Assembly (NCBI GenBank): GCA_021848345.1
Contig: JAJZUV010000028.1
Location: forward strand, 1-36,073
Direction: 5' to 3'
Length of the DNA stretch: 36,073 bases
Origin: Pseudomonadota bacterium
GTDB lineage: Bacteria > Pseudomonadota > Gammaproteobacteria > Burkholderiales > Burkholderiaceae_C
Numbering within the stretch: position 1 is the stretch's first letter; each line of letters starts with the position of its first letter. Shown here one piece after another: positions 27,236 through 35,949 of this stretch. Under the pieces are notes generated by a model. It saw nothing but the letters and a program-made list of their open reading frames with translations. It did not search any database and had not been told where the DNA came from. The position numbers and the translations under genes were made by a program.

Positions 27236-27807
27236 GCCTGAGCACCCTCGACCCCAAGACCGCCCTGATCGTCATCGACCTGCAACAAGGCGTCGCCGTG
27301 CTGCCCACGGCCCACCCGGTGCCGACCGTGGTGGCGCACGCCGCCCGCCTGGCGAACGCCTTCCGCGCCCGTGGCCTGCCCGTGGTGCTGGTCAACGTCG
27401 CCGGTTTCGCCCCCGGGCGCAACGAGCAGCCCCGGCGCAGCGCGCCGCAGGACCCCAACTGGTCGACCCTGCTGTCCGAACTCGGCGCGCAGGCCGGAGA
27501 CCACCTGGTGACCAAGCGCACCTGGGGCGCCTTCACCGGCACCGACCTCGAGGACTACCTGCGCCGCTGGGGCGTCACCCAGGTGGTGGTGTGCGGCATC
27601 GCCACCAGCATCGGCGTCGAGTCCACCGCGCGCCAGGCGCACGAACTCGGCTTCAACGTGGCTCTCGCGGTCGACGCCATGACCGACGTCAGCGGAGAGG
27701 CCCACACGAACAGCGTGCAGCGCATCTTCCCGCGTCTGGGCGAGACCGCCACGACCCGCGAGTTGCTGGACCTGCTGCGGGCGTCGGCGACACGCACGCC
27801 CGCCTGA
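27232..27807 (+). CDS. isochorismatase-family hydrolase lacking the catalytic cysteine
   Basis: A cysteine-hydrolase-superfamily protein of 191 residues. The conserved Asp16 (LIVIDLQQGV) and Lys95 (LVTKRTWGAFTGTDL) of the usual Asp-Lys-Cys triad are present. The nucleophile position in VCGIATSIGVEST is Gly128, as in true isochorismatases such as EntB and PhzD that work without the cysteine. The upstream Cys121 is not at the nucleophile position. Amidohydrolase activity is therefore doubtful and the substrate is unknown. It is translationally coupled to the metal regulator gene, so it may be expressed under metal stress, though no metal-related role is known for the family. Confidence 0.88.
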   Translation: MSLSTLDPKTALIVIDLQQGVAVLPTAHPVPTVVAHAARLANAFRARGLPVVLVNVAGFAPGRNEQPRRSAPQDPNWSTLLSELGAQAGDHLVTKRTWGAFTGTDLEDYLRRWGVTQVVVCGIATSIGVESTARQAHELGFNVALAVDAMTDVSGEAHTNSVQRIFPRLGETATTRELLDLLRASATRTPA

Positions 27808-27820
27808 GGCCTGGGGCCCG

Positions 27821-27842
27821 CCGGCCGCCACGCGGCGGCCGG
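27821..27842. terminator. bidirectional hairpin between convergent genes
   Basis: Perfect 9-base arms CCGGCCGCC and GGCGGCCGG around ACGC lie in the 42-base gap between the stop of the isochorismatase-family gene and the stop of the chemoreceptor gene. The position suggests a shared terminator, although no T-run follows. Confidence 0.6.
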
Positions 27843-27849
27843 GGCGGAC

Positions 27850-29484
27850 TCAGAACTTCACGAAACCGTCGCCTTCGGTGGCAGCCGCCGGCTTCGCCTC
27901 GGGCAGCGGCGCGGGTTCGGCGAAGGTCTGCACCCCGCGCTCGTGCGCGCGGGTCGAGACACTCGCCGGTTCAACCGACGGCGCGTCCTCGCCGCGCATG
28001 CGGAATTGCGCGGCCGAGTCCTGCAGCGCGGCAGCCTGGCCGTTCATCTGCTCGGCGCTCGCGGCCAGTTCCTCGGAGGCCGAGGCGTTCTGCTGGGTCA
28101 CCGCCGACAACTGCGCCACCGCCTGGTTGATCTGCTGGATGCTCGTCGCCTGTTCCTCGGAGGCGGCGTTGATCTCCTGCACCAGATCGGAGGTCTTGCC
28201 GATCGCCGGCAGCACCTCGGCGAGCAGCTTGCCGGCGCGGTCGGCCTGTTTCACCGAGGAAGATGCCAGGTCGCTGATCTCCTTCGCCGCGGCCTGGCTC
28301 TTCTCGGCCAGCTTGCGCACCTCGGCGGCCACCACCGCGAAGCCCTTGCCGTGCTCGCCGGCACGCGCCGCCTCGATGGCCGCGTTCAGCGCGAGCATGT
28401 TGGTCTGGTAGGCAATGTCGTCGACGATGGAGATGCGCTCCGCGATCTGCTGCATGGCGCTGACCGTGCCCTGCACCGCCGAGCCCCCTTCCTGCGCCTG
28501 CTTGGCGGCCTGTTGGGCCGTGGTATCGGTCAGGCGCGCGTTGTCGGCGTTCTGGCGAATCGACGCACTGGCTTCTTCCAGGGTCGCCGAGGTCTCCTCG
28601 ACCGACGCCGCCTGCTCCGACGCCGACTGCGACAGACTCTGCGAGGTCGACGAAACCTGGGCCGAGGCCGCCAGCAGCTGCGAGGCCGACTGGCGCACCG
28701 ATCCGATCACCGTGCCCAGCCGGTCGACCATGTCCTGCATGGCCCGCAGCAAGGCTCCCGTCTCATCGCGCGCGGTGCTCTCCACCTGCACCGTCAGGTC
28801 GCCGGCGGCCACCGCCTGCGCGACCTTCACGGCCTGGTCCAGCGGCCGAGCGATCGATCGGGTGATCAGCAGCGCCAGCACCACGGCCACCACCGCCGCG
28901 AGCAGGCCGGCCGCGATGCTTAGCTTGACCGTGGCGTGATAGCTGGCCTGGCTGGCCGCGTACATGGCGTCGATGTCGGCCTTCTGATCGGCGAGCAGGG
29001 TCTGCATCGCGTGCTGCAGGCCGGTGATCTTGGGCAGCGAGTTCTGCAGGTAGGCCTGCGTGGCGCCGGCGAAGTCCCCGGCGTTCATCTTCGCCAGCAC
29101 GGTCTGCTCGGCGCCCCGGCTGGCGTGCAGCGCGGCCTTCAGGCCCTGCACATCCGCCGTCGCCTTCGGGTCCAGCACCATGTGCGACAGCTTGGTCACC
29201 GCGGCGTTGGTCGACACCTGGTTGGCGTGAATCGCCTTGACGTTGGTTTCCGCGCAGTTGTACTGCAGCAGGCACAGCAGGGTCACGCGCGTGGTGCCCT
29301 GGAAATTGCTGAACGCCGTGTTGGCCTCACGTTCGGCCTCCACGCGAACCGTGATGATTTCCTTGAGCGTGGAATCGATACGCGAGAGTTGCACGATTCC
29401 GAAGGCACTGGTCGCCAACAGCAGGAGCACGAGGATCCCGAAAGCCAGGGTGAGCCGCGGTCCGATGCGAAGTTTTTGGAGCAT
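27850..29484 (-). CDS. methyl-accepting chemotaxis protein
   Basis: Transmembrane chemoreceptor of 544 residues. It has a membrane helix at about 12-33, a periplasmic four-helix-bundle-type sensor (about 34-190), a second helix near 191-213 ending in [13 protein letters not shown], a HAMP domain to about 265, and a long coiled-coil signalling domain. The hairpin tip is [44 protein letters not shown] (about 345-390), which binds CheA and CheW. Two cysteines, 71 and 77, lie in the sensor. The C-terminus GDGFVKF is not the NWETF-type CheR tether. The start at 29484 ([15 protein letters not shown]) fits the family; the open frame extends to 29577 without family-like sequence. No che genes are nearby, so it is an orphan receptor. 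Confidence 0.93.
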   Translation of the reverse strand: MLQKLRIGPRLTLAFGILVLLLLATSAFGIVQLSRIDSTLKEIITVRVEAEREANTAFSNFQGTTRVTLLCLLQYNCAETNVKAIHANQVSTNAAVTKLSHMVLDPKATADVQGLKAALHASRGAEQTVLAKMNAGDFAGATQAYLQNSLPKITGLQHAMQTLLADQKADIDAMYAASQASYHATVKLSIAAGLLAAVVAVVLALLITRSIARPLDQAVKVAQAVAAGDLTVQVESTARDETGALLRAMQDMVDRLGTVIGSVRQSASQLLAASAQVSSTSQSLSQSASEQAASVEETSATLEEASASIRQNADNARLTDTTAQQAAKQAQEGGSAVQGTVSAMQQIAERISIVDDIAYQTNMLALNAAIEAARAGEHGKGFAVVAAEVRKLAEKSQAAAKEISDLASSSVKQADRAGKLLAEVLPAIGKTSDLVQEINAASEEQATSIQQINQAVAQLSAVTQQNASASEELAASAEQMNGQAAALQDSAAQFRMRGEDAPSVEPASVSTRAHERGVQTFAEPAPLPEAKPAAATEGDGFVKF

Positions 29485-29658
29485 GGGTCTCGCTTGTATG
29501 AGAAATTTGGCGCCGACGGGCCCGGCCGTGGCGTGACAAGCGTGCATGCGCGTCGGCCTGGGCCTGCGCGCGTGCACGCACGGGATGCCAGAGGATACAT
29601 CCGGCGATCCGAGTTGCCTTGCGAGAAAGCCCGAAGTGACGCTTGGGTGTGAGATAGT

Positions 29659-30552
29659 TCACAACACCCGACGCAATTCCTCCGCCATGTGATCCACGAA
29701 GGCGCGTGTACGGGTCGGCAGCCAGCGCGTGCCCGGATAGGTGATGCTGACCGGCCAGGGCTCCACCTCGAAGTCCTCCAGCACGGTGCGCAGAAGTCCC
29801 TGCGCCAGCAGCGGCGCGGCCTGGTAGGACAGCACCTGGCACAAGCCCAGGCCCTCGGCGCAGGACTGCAGTCTGGCGGAGACCAGATTGCACTGCAGAG
29901 GCCCCTGCACCGAGACCTTGAAATCGCGTCCCTGGGCCGGGTCGCGGAAGCTCCAGGCCGCCGAGTCGGCGTTGTCGGAACACAGGCACGGCAGCCCGGC
30001 GAGATCGCGCGGGTCCCTTGGAACCCCGTGCCGTTCCAGGAATGCGCGGCTGGCCAGCACCACCCTGCGCACCCTTCCCACGCGAAGCGCGATCAGGGTC
30101 GAGTCCTGCAGGTGGCCGATGCGCACGCCCACGTCCAGCCCTTCCTCGACCAGGTTGACCACGCGGTCCAGCAGCAACATGCGCACCTGCACCCGCGGAT
30201 GGCGTGCCAGGAACCGCGTCACCGCCGGGGCCACGTGGTATTGGCCGAACAACACCGGCGCGGTGATGCCCAGCGCCCCGGCGGGCTCGGCGCGGGCGTC
30301 GCCCACCATGCGATCGGCCTCGTCGAGGTCGGCCAGGATGCGCCGCGCCCGTTCCAGGTACTGGCGGCCGTCCTCGGTGAGCGAAAGCCGCCGGGTGGTG
30401 CGGTTGAGCAGGCGCACGCCCAGCTCTTCCTCCAGCGCCGCCAGCAGGCGCACGGTGGCCGACAGCGAACTGCCCTGTGCTCGCGCCGCCGCGCTGAGAC
30501 TGCCGTGTTCGGCGATGGCGACCAGTCCGCGAAGCGCGCGCAGTTTGTCCAT
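29659..30552 (-). CDS. LysR-family transcriptional regulator
   Basis: A 297-residue LysR-type regulator. The N-terminal helix-turn-helix is at 1-60 (MDKLRALRGLVAIAEHGSLSAAARAQG, RLLNRTTRRLSLTEDG). A linker helix and a periplasmic-binding-protein-like effector domain follow (about 90-297), with the conserved VRIGHLQDSTLIALRVGRVRRVVLAS segment of the DsdC/CrgA-like subgroup. It is divergent from the glutathione S-transferase gene, the normal arrangement for a LysR regulator and its target. The inducer is unknown. Confidence 0.92.
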   Translation of the reverse strand: MDKLRALRGLVAIAEHGSLSAAARAQGSSLSATVRLLAALEEELGVRLLNRTTRRLSLTEDGRQYLERARRILADLDEADRMVGDARAEPAGALGITAPVLFGQYHVAPAVTRFLARHPRVQVRMLLLDRVVNLVEEGLDVGVRIGHLQDSTLIALRVGRVRRVVLASRAFLERHGVPRDPRDLAGLPCLCSDNADSAAWSFRDPAQGRDFKVSVQGPLQCNLVSARLQSCAEGLGLCQVLSYQAAPLLAQGLLRTVLEDFEVEPWPVSITYPGTRWLPTRTRAFVDHMAEELRRVL

Positions 30553-30601
30553 GGCGGGGCCACGAGGGCCGGAGGGTGGATGATTCGCGCCCATGATTAC
30601 G

Positions 30602-30612
30602 CCGAATTTCGG
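30602..30612. promoter_or_regulatory. possible LysR operator
   Basis: A short palindrome, CCGAA and TTCGG around one T, lies in the 146-base divergent region between the LysR gene and the glutathione S-transferase gene, about 87 bases before the latter. It stands in an AT-richer stretch. The length is minimal and the assignment rests only on position and symmetry. Confidence 0.3.
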
Positions 30613-30698
30613 TGCAGTCAATTGCTCCGTCGGCCCTTTATTGCATTTGCGCTCGGCGCCACAATGACACCATCGATCGCGAACCTGGAGAACCCGCC

Positions 30699-31319
30699 AT
30701 GCCGGCCGCGCGCCCCATCGTGCTGTACCGCCACCCTCTTTCCGGCCATTGCCACCGCGTGGAGATGTTCCTGCGCATGCTGGATCTGCCGTACGAGACC
30801 CGCGACGTCGACCTGCTCGCGGGCGAGCAGCGCCAGCCGGCCTTTCTTGCCTTGAACGTGCTGGGGCAGGTTCCGGTGATCGACGACGACGGCACCGTGC
30901 TGAGCGACTCGAACGCGATCCTGGCGTACCTGGCGCTGCGCTACGCACCGCCCTCGTGGCTGCCGCGCGATGCACTCGGCGCGGCGCGGGTGCAGCGCTG
31001 GCTTTCGCTGGCCGCGGGTCCGCTGGCGTACGGGGCCGCGCGGGCGCGCGCGATCCGCGTGTTCGGGCGCTCGGCGGACCCGTCCGAGCCCATCGCGACC
31101 GCGGGGGCACTGTTGGCGCGCATGGAGCAGATGCTGGACGGCGCGCCCTTCCTGGCGGGCGACTCGCCCACCATCGCCGACCTGGCGATGTACACCTACA
31201 CCGCGCACGCCCCCGAGGGCGGCGTCGCGCTGGAGGCCTACCCGCGCGTGCTGGCCTGGCTGGCCCGCGTGCGGGCCCTGCCCGGCTTCATCCCCATGCC
31301 GGCCTCCGCCATCGCTTGA
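30699..31319 (+). CDS. glutathione S-transferase family protein
   Basis: Cytosolic GST-fold enzyme of 206 residues. The thioredoxin-like N-terminal domain (1-80) has the segment YRHPLSGHCHRVEMFL, with Ser15 as the likely catalytic residue. The glutathione-contacting GQVPVIDDDG and LSDSNAILAYLA motifs follow. The all-helical C-terminal domain holds the DSPTIADLAMYTYTAHAPEGG signature. A GGAG lies about 8 bases before the ATG. It is 15 bases before the PPOX-fold gene and so forms an operon with it, probably for detoxification under the divergent LysR regulator. The substrate is unknown. Confidence 0.93.
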   Translation: MPAARPIVLYRHPLSGHCHRVEMFLRMLDLPYETRDVDLLAGEQRQPAFLALNVLGQVPVIDDDGTVLSDSNAILAYLALRYAPPSWLPRDALGAARVQRWLSLAAGPLAYGAARARAIRVFGRSADPSEPIATAGALLARMEQMLDGAPFLAGDSPTIADLAMYTYTAHAPEGGVALEAYPRVLAWLARVRALPGFIPMPASAIA

Positions 31320-31334
31320 AGCAGGAGCGCAGCC

Positions 31335-32282
31335 ATGCCGGACACCCCCGACGACACCGTGTTCCATGCCGGCGAGCAGGCGCTGCAGCGACAAGACGGC
31401 TCGCGCGAACACCTGGCGCGCCTCGGCGCGCGCATCGTGCGAGACGCGCTGCCCGAGGCGCACCAGGCGTTTTTCGCCCAGCTTCCCTTGCTCGTGCTCG
31501 GTGCCGCCGACGCCCGGGGGCAGCCCTGGTGCGGGTTGCTCGAAGGCGCGCCCGGTTTCGTGCACGCTCCCGAGGCGAGCAGCCTGCGCGTGGACGCGCT
31601 GCCCGGCGCCGACGATCCGCTGGGCGCCTGCCTGCGCCCGCACGCCGACGTGGGCATGCTGGGCATCGAGCTCGACACCCGCCGTCGCAACCGGGTCAAC
31701 GGCCAGGTGCTCGAACTCGATGCCAAGGGCTTTGGCGTGCGGGTCGAGCAAAGCTTCGGCAATTGCCCTCGCTATATCCAGTTGCGCGAGCCGCGCACGC
31801 AAGACTCGCCCCTCGAAGCCCGACCGCCGCTTCGCGCCGCGCGCCTGCAGGGCGAGGCGGCCGCGCTGGTACGCCGCGCCGACACCTTGTTCATCGCCAC
31901 GCACGTCGCGAGAGGCCAGTCGGGCGTGGGCGTGGGCGCGGGCGCCGACGCGTCGCATCGCGGCGGCCGATCCGGTTTCGTGCAGGTCGATGCCGAGGGT
32001 GCCCGGCTGGCCTGGGCCGAGTTCCCCGGCAATCGCTACTTCAACACCCTGGGCAACCTGCTGCTGGAACCGCGCGCCGGGCTCGTGTTCCCGGACTTCG
32101 CCAGCGGCGACCTCGTGCACGTGGCGGGGCGCGCCGAGATTCTGGACGGCGCGGCGGCGGCGGCGGCGCTCGGAGGCGCCGAGCGCGCGGTGCTGCTGCA
32201 CGTCGAGCAGGTGATCCATCGCCCCGCGGCCCTGTCCCGCCGCTGGCGCCTGCTGGAGTACTCCCCTCACCTCGGCGGCTGA
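31335..32282 (+). CDS. pyridoxamine 5'-phosphate oxidase-fold (PPOX) family protein
   Basis: A 315-residue flavin-binding split-barrel-type protein. The N-terminal segment with QAFFAQLPLLVLGAADARGQPWCGLLEGAPGF and the C-terminal SGFVQVDAEGARLAWAEFPGNRYFNTLGNLLLEPRAGLVFPDF match the PPOX-like FMN-binding family. These proteins are often annotated only as pyridoxamine 5'-phosphate oxidase family; it is unlikely to be PdxH, which is shorter and has different motifs. It is co-transcribed with the glutathione S-transferase gene, which suggests a redox or detoxification role. The reaction is unknown. Confidence 0.88.
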   Translation: MPDTPDDTVFHAGEQALQRQDGSREHLARLGARIVRDALPEAHQAFFAQLPLLVLGAADARGQPWCGLLEGAPGFVHAPEASSLRVDALPGADDPLGACLRPHADVGMLGIELDTRRRNRVNGQVLELDAKGFGVRVEQSFGNCPRYIQLREPRTQDSPLEARPPLRAARLQGEAAALVRRADTLFIATHVARGQSGVGVGAGADASHRGGRSGFVQVDAEGARLAWAEFPGNRYFNTLGNLLLEPRAGLVFPDFASGDLVHVAGRAEILDGAAAAAALGGAERAVLLHVEQVIHRPAALSRRWRLLEYSPHLGG

Positions 32283-32358
32283 AAGCCGGCGCGCGGTCCC
32301 GGGCACGGCGGCGCGCGATCTGCTGAAATAGCGCTACCAACAACAGGGGAATTCCAAG

Positions 32359-32925
32359 ATGACCGAATCCAGACCGCTGCATTTCGTGACCTTGCTGGGC
32401 AGCCTGCGCAAGGGCTCGCTCAACGCGGCCATCGCGCGTGCCCTGCCGGCGCTGGCGCCGGCTGGCGTGACCGTCGCCGCGCTCGGCTCCGTCTCCGAGT
32501 TTCCGCACTACGACGCCGACCTGCAGGCGGGCGGCTTTCCGGCGCCCGTGCAGGCGATGGCCGAGCAGATCCGCGCCGCCGACGGCGTGATCATCGTCAC
32601 CCCCGAATACAACTACTCGGTGCCGGGGGCGCTGAAAAACGCCATCGACTGGCTGTCGCGCCTGACGCCTCAGCCCTTCGCCGGCAAGGCGGTGGCGATC
32701 CAGACCGCCTCGCCGGGCCTGCTGGGCGGCGCCCGTGCCCAGTACCACCTGCGCCAGAGCCTGGTGTTCCTGGACGCCCACGTGCTCAACAAGCCCGAGG
32801 TCATGGTCGGCCAGGCGGCCGCCAAGGTCAACGGCGACACGCTGGAACTGAGCGATGCCGCCACCCGCGAGTTCATCGCCACCCAGCTCAAGGCGCTGGC
32901 CGCGCTCGCCGCCAAGGTGGGCTGA
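32359..32925 (+). CDS. NAD(P)H-dependent FMN reductase (flavodoxin-like fold)
   Basis: Cytoplasmic flavoprotein of 188 residues. The FMN-phosphate loop is LLGSLRKGSLNAAIARAL at about 13-30, and the isoalloxazine-contact motif TPEYNYSVPGALKNAIDWLSR follows near 91-111. Relatives reduce FMN, quinones, azo dyes or chromate (ChrR, YieF, ArsH types), so the substrate cannot be fixed. The length is typical. It stands alone 76 bases after the PPOX gene on the same strand and may be part of the same transcript. A second family member lies at 35368-35919. Confidence 0.92.
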   Translation: MTESRPLHFVTLLGSLRKGSLNAAIARALPALAPAGVTVAALGSVSEFPHYDADLQAGGFPAPVQAMAEQIRAADGVIIVTPEYNYSVPGALKNAIDWLSRLTPQPFAGKAVAIQTASPGLLGGARAQYHLRQSLVFLDAHVLNKPEVMVGQAAAKVNGDTLELSDAATREFIATQLKALAALAAKVG

Positions 32926-32967
32926 GAGACGGACGCGACACGGCGGCTTCGGCGACACGGGCCCCGC

Positions 32968-34386
32968 ATGCCCCCGGATCTGTTTCAGCAGGGCACCAGC
33001 CTGCTGCAGCAGGGGCGCCCGGCCGAAGCCGCGACCGCGTTGCGAGCCGCGGTGGCGCTGCAGCCCGGCCTGGCCGAGGCGCATGCCAACCTCGCGCTGG
33101 CGCTGGACCGGATGGGCGAGGACGAGTCCGCCCTCGCCCATTACCGGCGCGCTCTCGCCCTCGCGCCGGGCCAGGACACCGCCTGGTGCAACTACGGCGC
33201 CTTCCTGGAGCGCCGAAAGGACTACGCCCAGGCCGAGCGGGCCTACCGCGAGGCGCTGCGCATCGACCCGGCCAGCGCTCCCGCCTGGAGCAACCTGGGC
33301 GTGCTGCTCGACATCCTGCGACGCACGGCGGAGGCCGAACACGCGCATCGCCGCGCCGTGGCGCTGGCGCCGCACTGGCCGCACGCTTCGGTGAACCTCG
33401 CCGAATGCCTGCTGCGCCAGGGGCGGCTGGACGAGGCCTGGCGGCACTTCGAGGCGCGCGAGGGGTCGAAGGATTTCGCGGCACGCGTGGGGATTGCCCG
33501 CTGGGACGGCGGCCCGCTGCACGGCCGCGCCCTGCTGATCGGGGTCGAAGGCGGCCAGGGCGACATGATCCAGTTCTGCCGTTACGCCGTCGAACTCAAG
33601 CGGCGAGGCGCCTCGGTCGTGGGCGTGCTGTGCCACCCCGGGCTGCAGGCCCTGCTGCAGCGAGCCGACGGCATCGACCACGCGATCGCCGTGGGACCCG
33701 AAGGCGGCGGACGGGTTCCCGACGTGGCCTGGGACCTGTGGTGTCCGGCGCAGAGTCTGCCCGCGCTGTGCGCGACGCGACTGGAGTCGATTCCCGCCGA
33801 TGTTCCCTATCTGCACGCGGACCCCGCGCGCGTCGCGGTCTGGGAGCGCAGCCTCGACGAAGGCCCCGGCCTGCGTGTCGGACTGGTGTGGAAGGGCAAC
33901 CCGCGCTTCGCCAATGACCGCGAACGTTCGCTACCCGGCCCGCGTGTGCTGGCGCCGCTGGGCCAGGTGCCGGGCGTACGGCTGTTCAGCCTGCAAAAGC
34001 ATGTCGGCGACGTCGACTCCGCCGACCCGCGGGACGAACAGGCGCTGCCGCGCATGCGCCCGCTGGGCCCTGGCCTGCACGACTTCGCCGACACGGCCGC
34101 CGTGCTCGAGGGACTCGACCTGCTGATCAGCGTGGACACGGCCGTCGCGCATCTGGCCGGCGCGCTGGCGCGCCCCTGCTGGGTGCTGCTGCCCCATCAC
34201 AGGACCGACTGGCGCTGGCTGGAACAGCGCCCCGATTCGCCCTGGTACCCGGGCGTGATGCGCCTGTACCGGCAAGGCCCGGGCGAGGACTGGAGCCGCG
34301 TGATCGCCGAGGTGGCACGCGACCTGCGCGGCCTCGCCGAGGCGCGGACCGCGTCGCCTCAGGGCCCGGGGTCCACGGGGCGCTGA
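32968..34386 (+). CDS. TPR protein with glycosyltransferase 9-like domain
   Basis: A 472-residue protein. About four tetratricopeptide repeats fill residues 1-140 (for example AHANLALALDRMGEDESALAHYRRALALAPG). A GT-B-like domain follows (about 165-440), with ALLIGVEGGQGDMIQFCRYA, GLVWKGNPRFANDRERSL and the nucleotide-sugar-site-like DLLISVDTAVAHLAGALARPCWVLLPHHRTDWRW. This combination occurs in many proteobacterial proteins of unknown role, including O-GlcNAc-transferase-like and flagellin-modification proteins. No signal peptide is seen. Its last 28 bases overlap the last 28 bases of the convergent FmdE-like gene. Confidence 0.87.
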   Translation: MPPDLFQQGTSLLQQGRPAEAATALRAAVALQPGLAEAHANLALALDRMGEDESALAHYRRALALAPGQDTAWCNYGAFLERRKDYAQAERAYREALRIDPASAPAWSNLGVLLDILRRTAEAEHAHRRAVALAPHWPHASVNLAECLLRQGRLDEAWRHFEAREGSKDFAARVGIARWDGGPLHGRALLIGVEGGQGDMIQFCRYAVELKRRGASVVGVLCHPGLQALLQRADGIDHAIAVGPEGGGRVPDVAWDLWCPAQSLPALCATRLESIPADVPYLHADPARVAVWERSLDEGPGLRVGLVWKGNPRFANDRERSLPGPRVLAPLGQVPGVRLFSLQKHVGDVDSADPRDEQALPRMRPLGPGLHDFADTAAVLEGLDLLISVDTAVAHLAGALARPCWVLLPHHRTDWRWLEQRPDSPWYPGVMRLYRQGPGEDWSRVIAEVARDLRGLAEARTASPQGPGSTGR

Positions 34387-35231
34387 CGATAGGGGTAGTT
34401 CTTCAGGCGCACGTCGCTGCGGGTGATGGTCTTCGGCATGGACTTCGCCGGATCGATCCACTGCGCCCACTGGAAGTCCGGGATGACTTGCGCGCTGTAG
34501 CTCTCGGTCAGCGGATGATCCAGGATATCGTTGACCTGCTCCCATTGCTGGTAGCGCATCCGGTCCACCTGATAGGGCGTCGGCTCGCCCCCGGCGGACT
34601 TCACCACGGCCTTCAAGGCCTCGATCTCGCGCATGCTCACCTTGGGCTTCCAGTCGATCCTGCCGGGCAGCATCACCGGCTCGCCCGGAATGTTGTTGAT
34701 GCCCTCCTTCCAGGTGGCGAGCACGGCGACCTTGGTGTCCTCCCGATACAGCACGATGGCGTGGCTGTAGCGCTTGTCCCGGAAAAAGCCCAGGTTGCCG
34801 TATTGCACCCTGGCCCCCGTGAGGAAGGCCACGCCGTCCGACCAGCAAGGCGAATCCCCGCTGATCCCCCACAGCACGCTGCGGTCGATGATGCCGTCGG
34901 GGAACAGGATGCGAAAAGCCACCCAGGCCGCGTTGGCCACGTGCACCGTGCCCTCGCAGTCGTGACCGTGGAACCGGATCAGGTCCTTCAGGGTCACCGG
35001 GTAGGTGTAGGGGTAGTAGCGCCCCTGGGTTCCCTGCGTGGCCAGCATCTCGAAGGTCGGCGCATAGGGCCTGTTCACCATCGAGGCATACCAGGTGGGC
35101 GCGCGATCCGGCGCCTCCACCCCCGTCTCGATGAAAATGTCCTTGCCTTCCGTGAAGGTCGGCGCGGCCGCGTGGGCCAGCGCGAACGCGGCGCAGCCCA
35201 GGGCCGCCAGCAACACGCGAATTGCCTGCAT
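34359..35231 (-). CDS. exported FmdE-like domain protein
   Basis: A 290-residue protein with a clear signal peptide (MQAIRVLLAALGCAAFALAHA). It therefore acts in the periplasm, unlike the formylmethanofuran dehydrogenase subunit E for which the domain is named. The FmdE core appears as FHGHDCEGTVHVANAAWVAF (87-106), with His88, His90 and Cys92 as possible metal ligands. CWSDGVAFLTGARVQYGNLGFF (129-150) corresponds to the CxxDAIQxxTGCTxGKGNL signature, with the second cysteine replaced. No methanofuran genes are present. GGGAG lies 8 bases before the ATG. A periplasmic metal- or heme-binding role is possible but unproven. Its 3' end overlaps the convergent TPR gene. Confidence 0.8.
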   Translation of the reverse strand: MQAIRVLLAALGCAAFALAHAAAPTFTEGKDIFIETGVEAPDRAPTWYASMVNRPYAPTFEMLATQGTQGRYYPYTYPVTLKDLIRFHGHDCEGTVHVANAAWVAFRILFPDGIIDRSVLWGISGDSPCWSDGVAFLTGARVQYGNLGFFRDKRYSHAIVLYREDTKVAVLATWKEGINNIPGEPVMLPGRIDWKPKVSMREIEALKAVVKSAGGEPTPYQVDRMRYQQWEQVNDILDHPLTESYSAQVIPDFQWAQWIDPAKSMPKTITRSDVRLKNYPYRQRPVDPGP

Positions 35232-35367
35232 GACGCGATCTCCCGATGCGGCCCGCGAAGCCTCGGCGAACCGACCCGCGGACCCTGGGGATCACTGTAG
35301 AAGCCCAACGGCCCGGTCGGGCTTGACCCACCTCAACTACGACGACGCCCCGGGTTCGCGCGCCCCG

Positions 35368-35919
35368 TCAAAGCCCCATGCGCGGCCCCGAGGCTCGAGG
35401 GTCGAGCAGATGCCCGCGCAAGCCCGCGACCACCTGCCGGATGCGGTCGCGGACCGGCTCGCTGGCCAGCATCTCGGCCTCGCCGGTGCACACGCCGAGC
35501 AGGGCGACGCTCGACGACGCGCCCTCCACCACGTCGGCCGACATGGTGCGCAGGATCTCGAGCAGCGCGTCGTGGGCGTGATGCGCCCGCGGCGAGGTGT
35601 TGACCACCGCCACCGGCTTGCCCACGAAGGACTGCTCGCCGACCAGCCAGTCCAGCGCGTTCTTCATCACCCCGGATACGCCGTGGGCGTACTCGGGACT
35701 GGCGATCAGCAGGGCGTCGGCCGCTCCCACGCTGCGCCGCCAGTGCCGCGCCGACTCGGGAGCATCGCCCTCGCGGTCCGGGTTGAACAAGGGCAGTTCG
35801 CCCAGACGGTCGTAGACGGCGATCGGCGCATCGGCCGGCGCCAGCCGAGAGGCGGCACGACAGAACGCGGCGTTGATCGAGGCGGCCCGCAGGCTGCCGG
35901 CGACGGCGAGGATGTGCAT
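35368..35919 (-). CDS. NADPH-dependent FMN reductase family protein
   Basis: A flavodoxin-fold reductase of 183 residues. MHILAVAGSLRAASINAAFCRAA at 1-23 contains the FMN-phosphate loop, and SPEYAHGVSGVMKNALDWLVG near 74-94 is the flavin-contact motif. It is a distant paralogue of the reductase at 32359-32925. An additional segment with SPRAHHAHDALLEILRTMSADVV follows the usual core. Substrate unknown: relatives reduce FMN, quinones or chromate. It starts 30 bases downstream of the KdpE-like gene stop on the same strand and may follow it in a transcript. Confidence 0.9.
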   Translation of the reverse strand: MHILAVAGSLRAASINAAFCRAASRLAPADAPIAVYDRLGELPLFNPDREGDAPESARHWRRSVGAADALLIASPEYAHGVSGVMKNALDWLVGEQSFVGKPVAVVNTSPRAHHAHDALLEILRTMSADVVEGASSSVALLGVCTGEAEMLASEPVRDRIRQVVAGLRGHLLDPRASGPRMGL

Positions 35920-35949
35920 GGTCCATTATCTCCGGCGCGCGCGCAAGCT

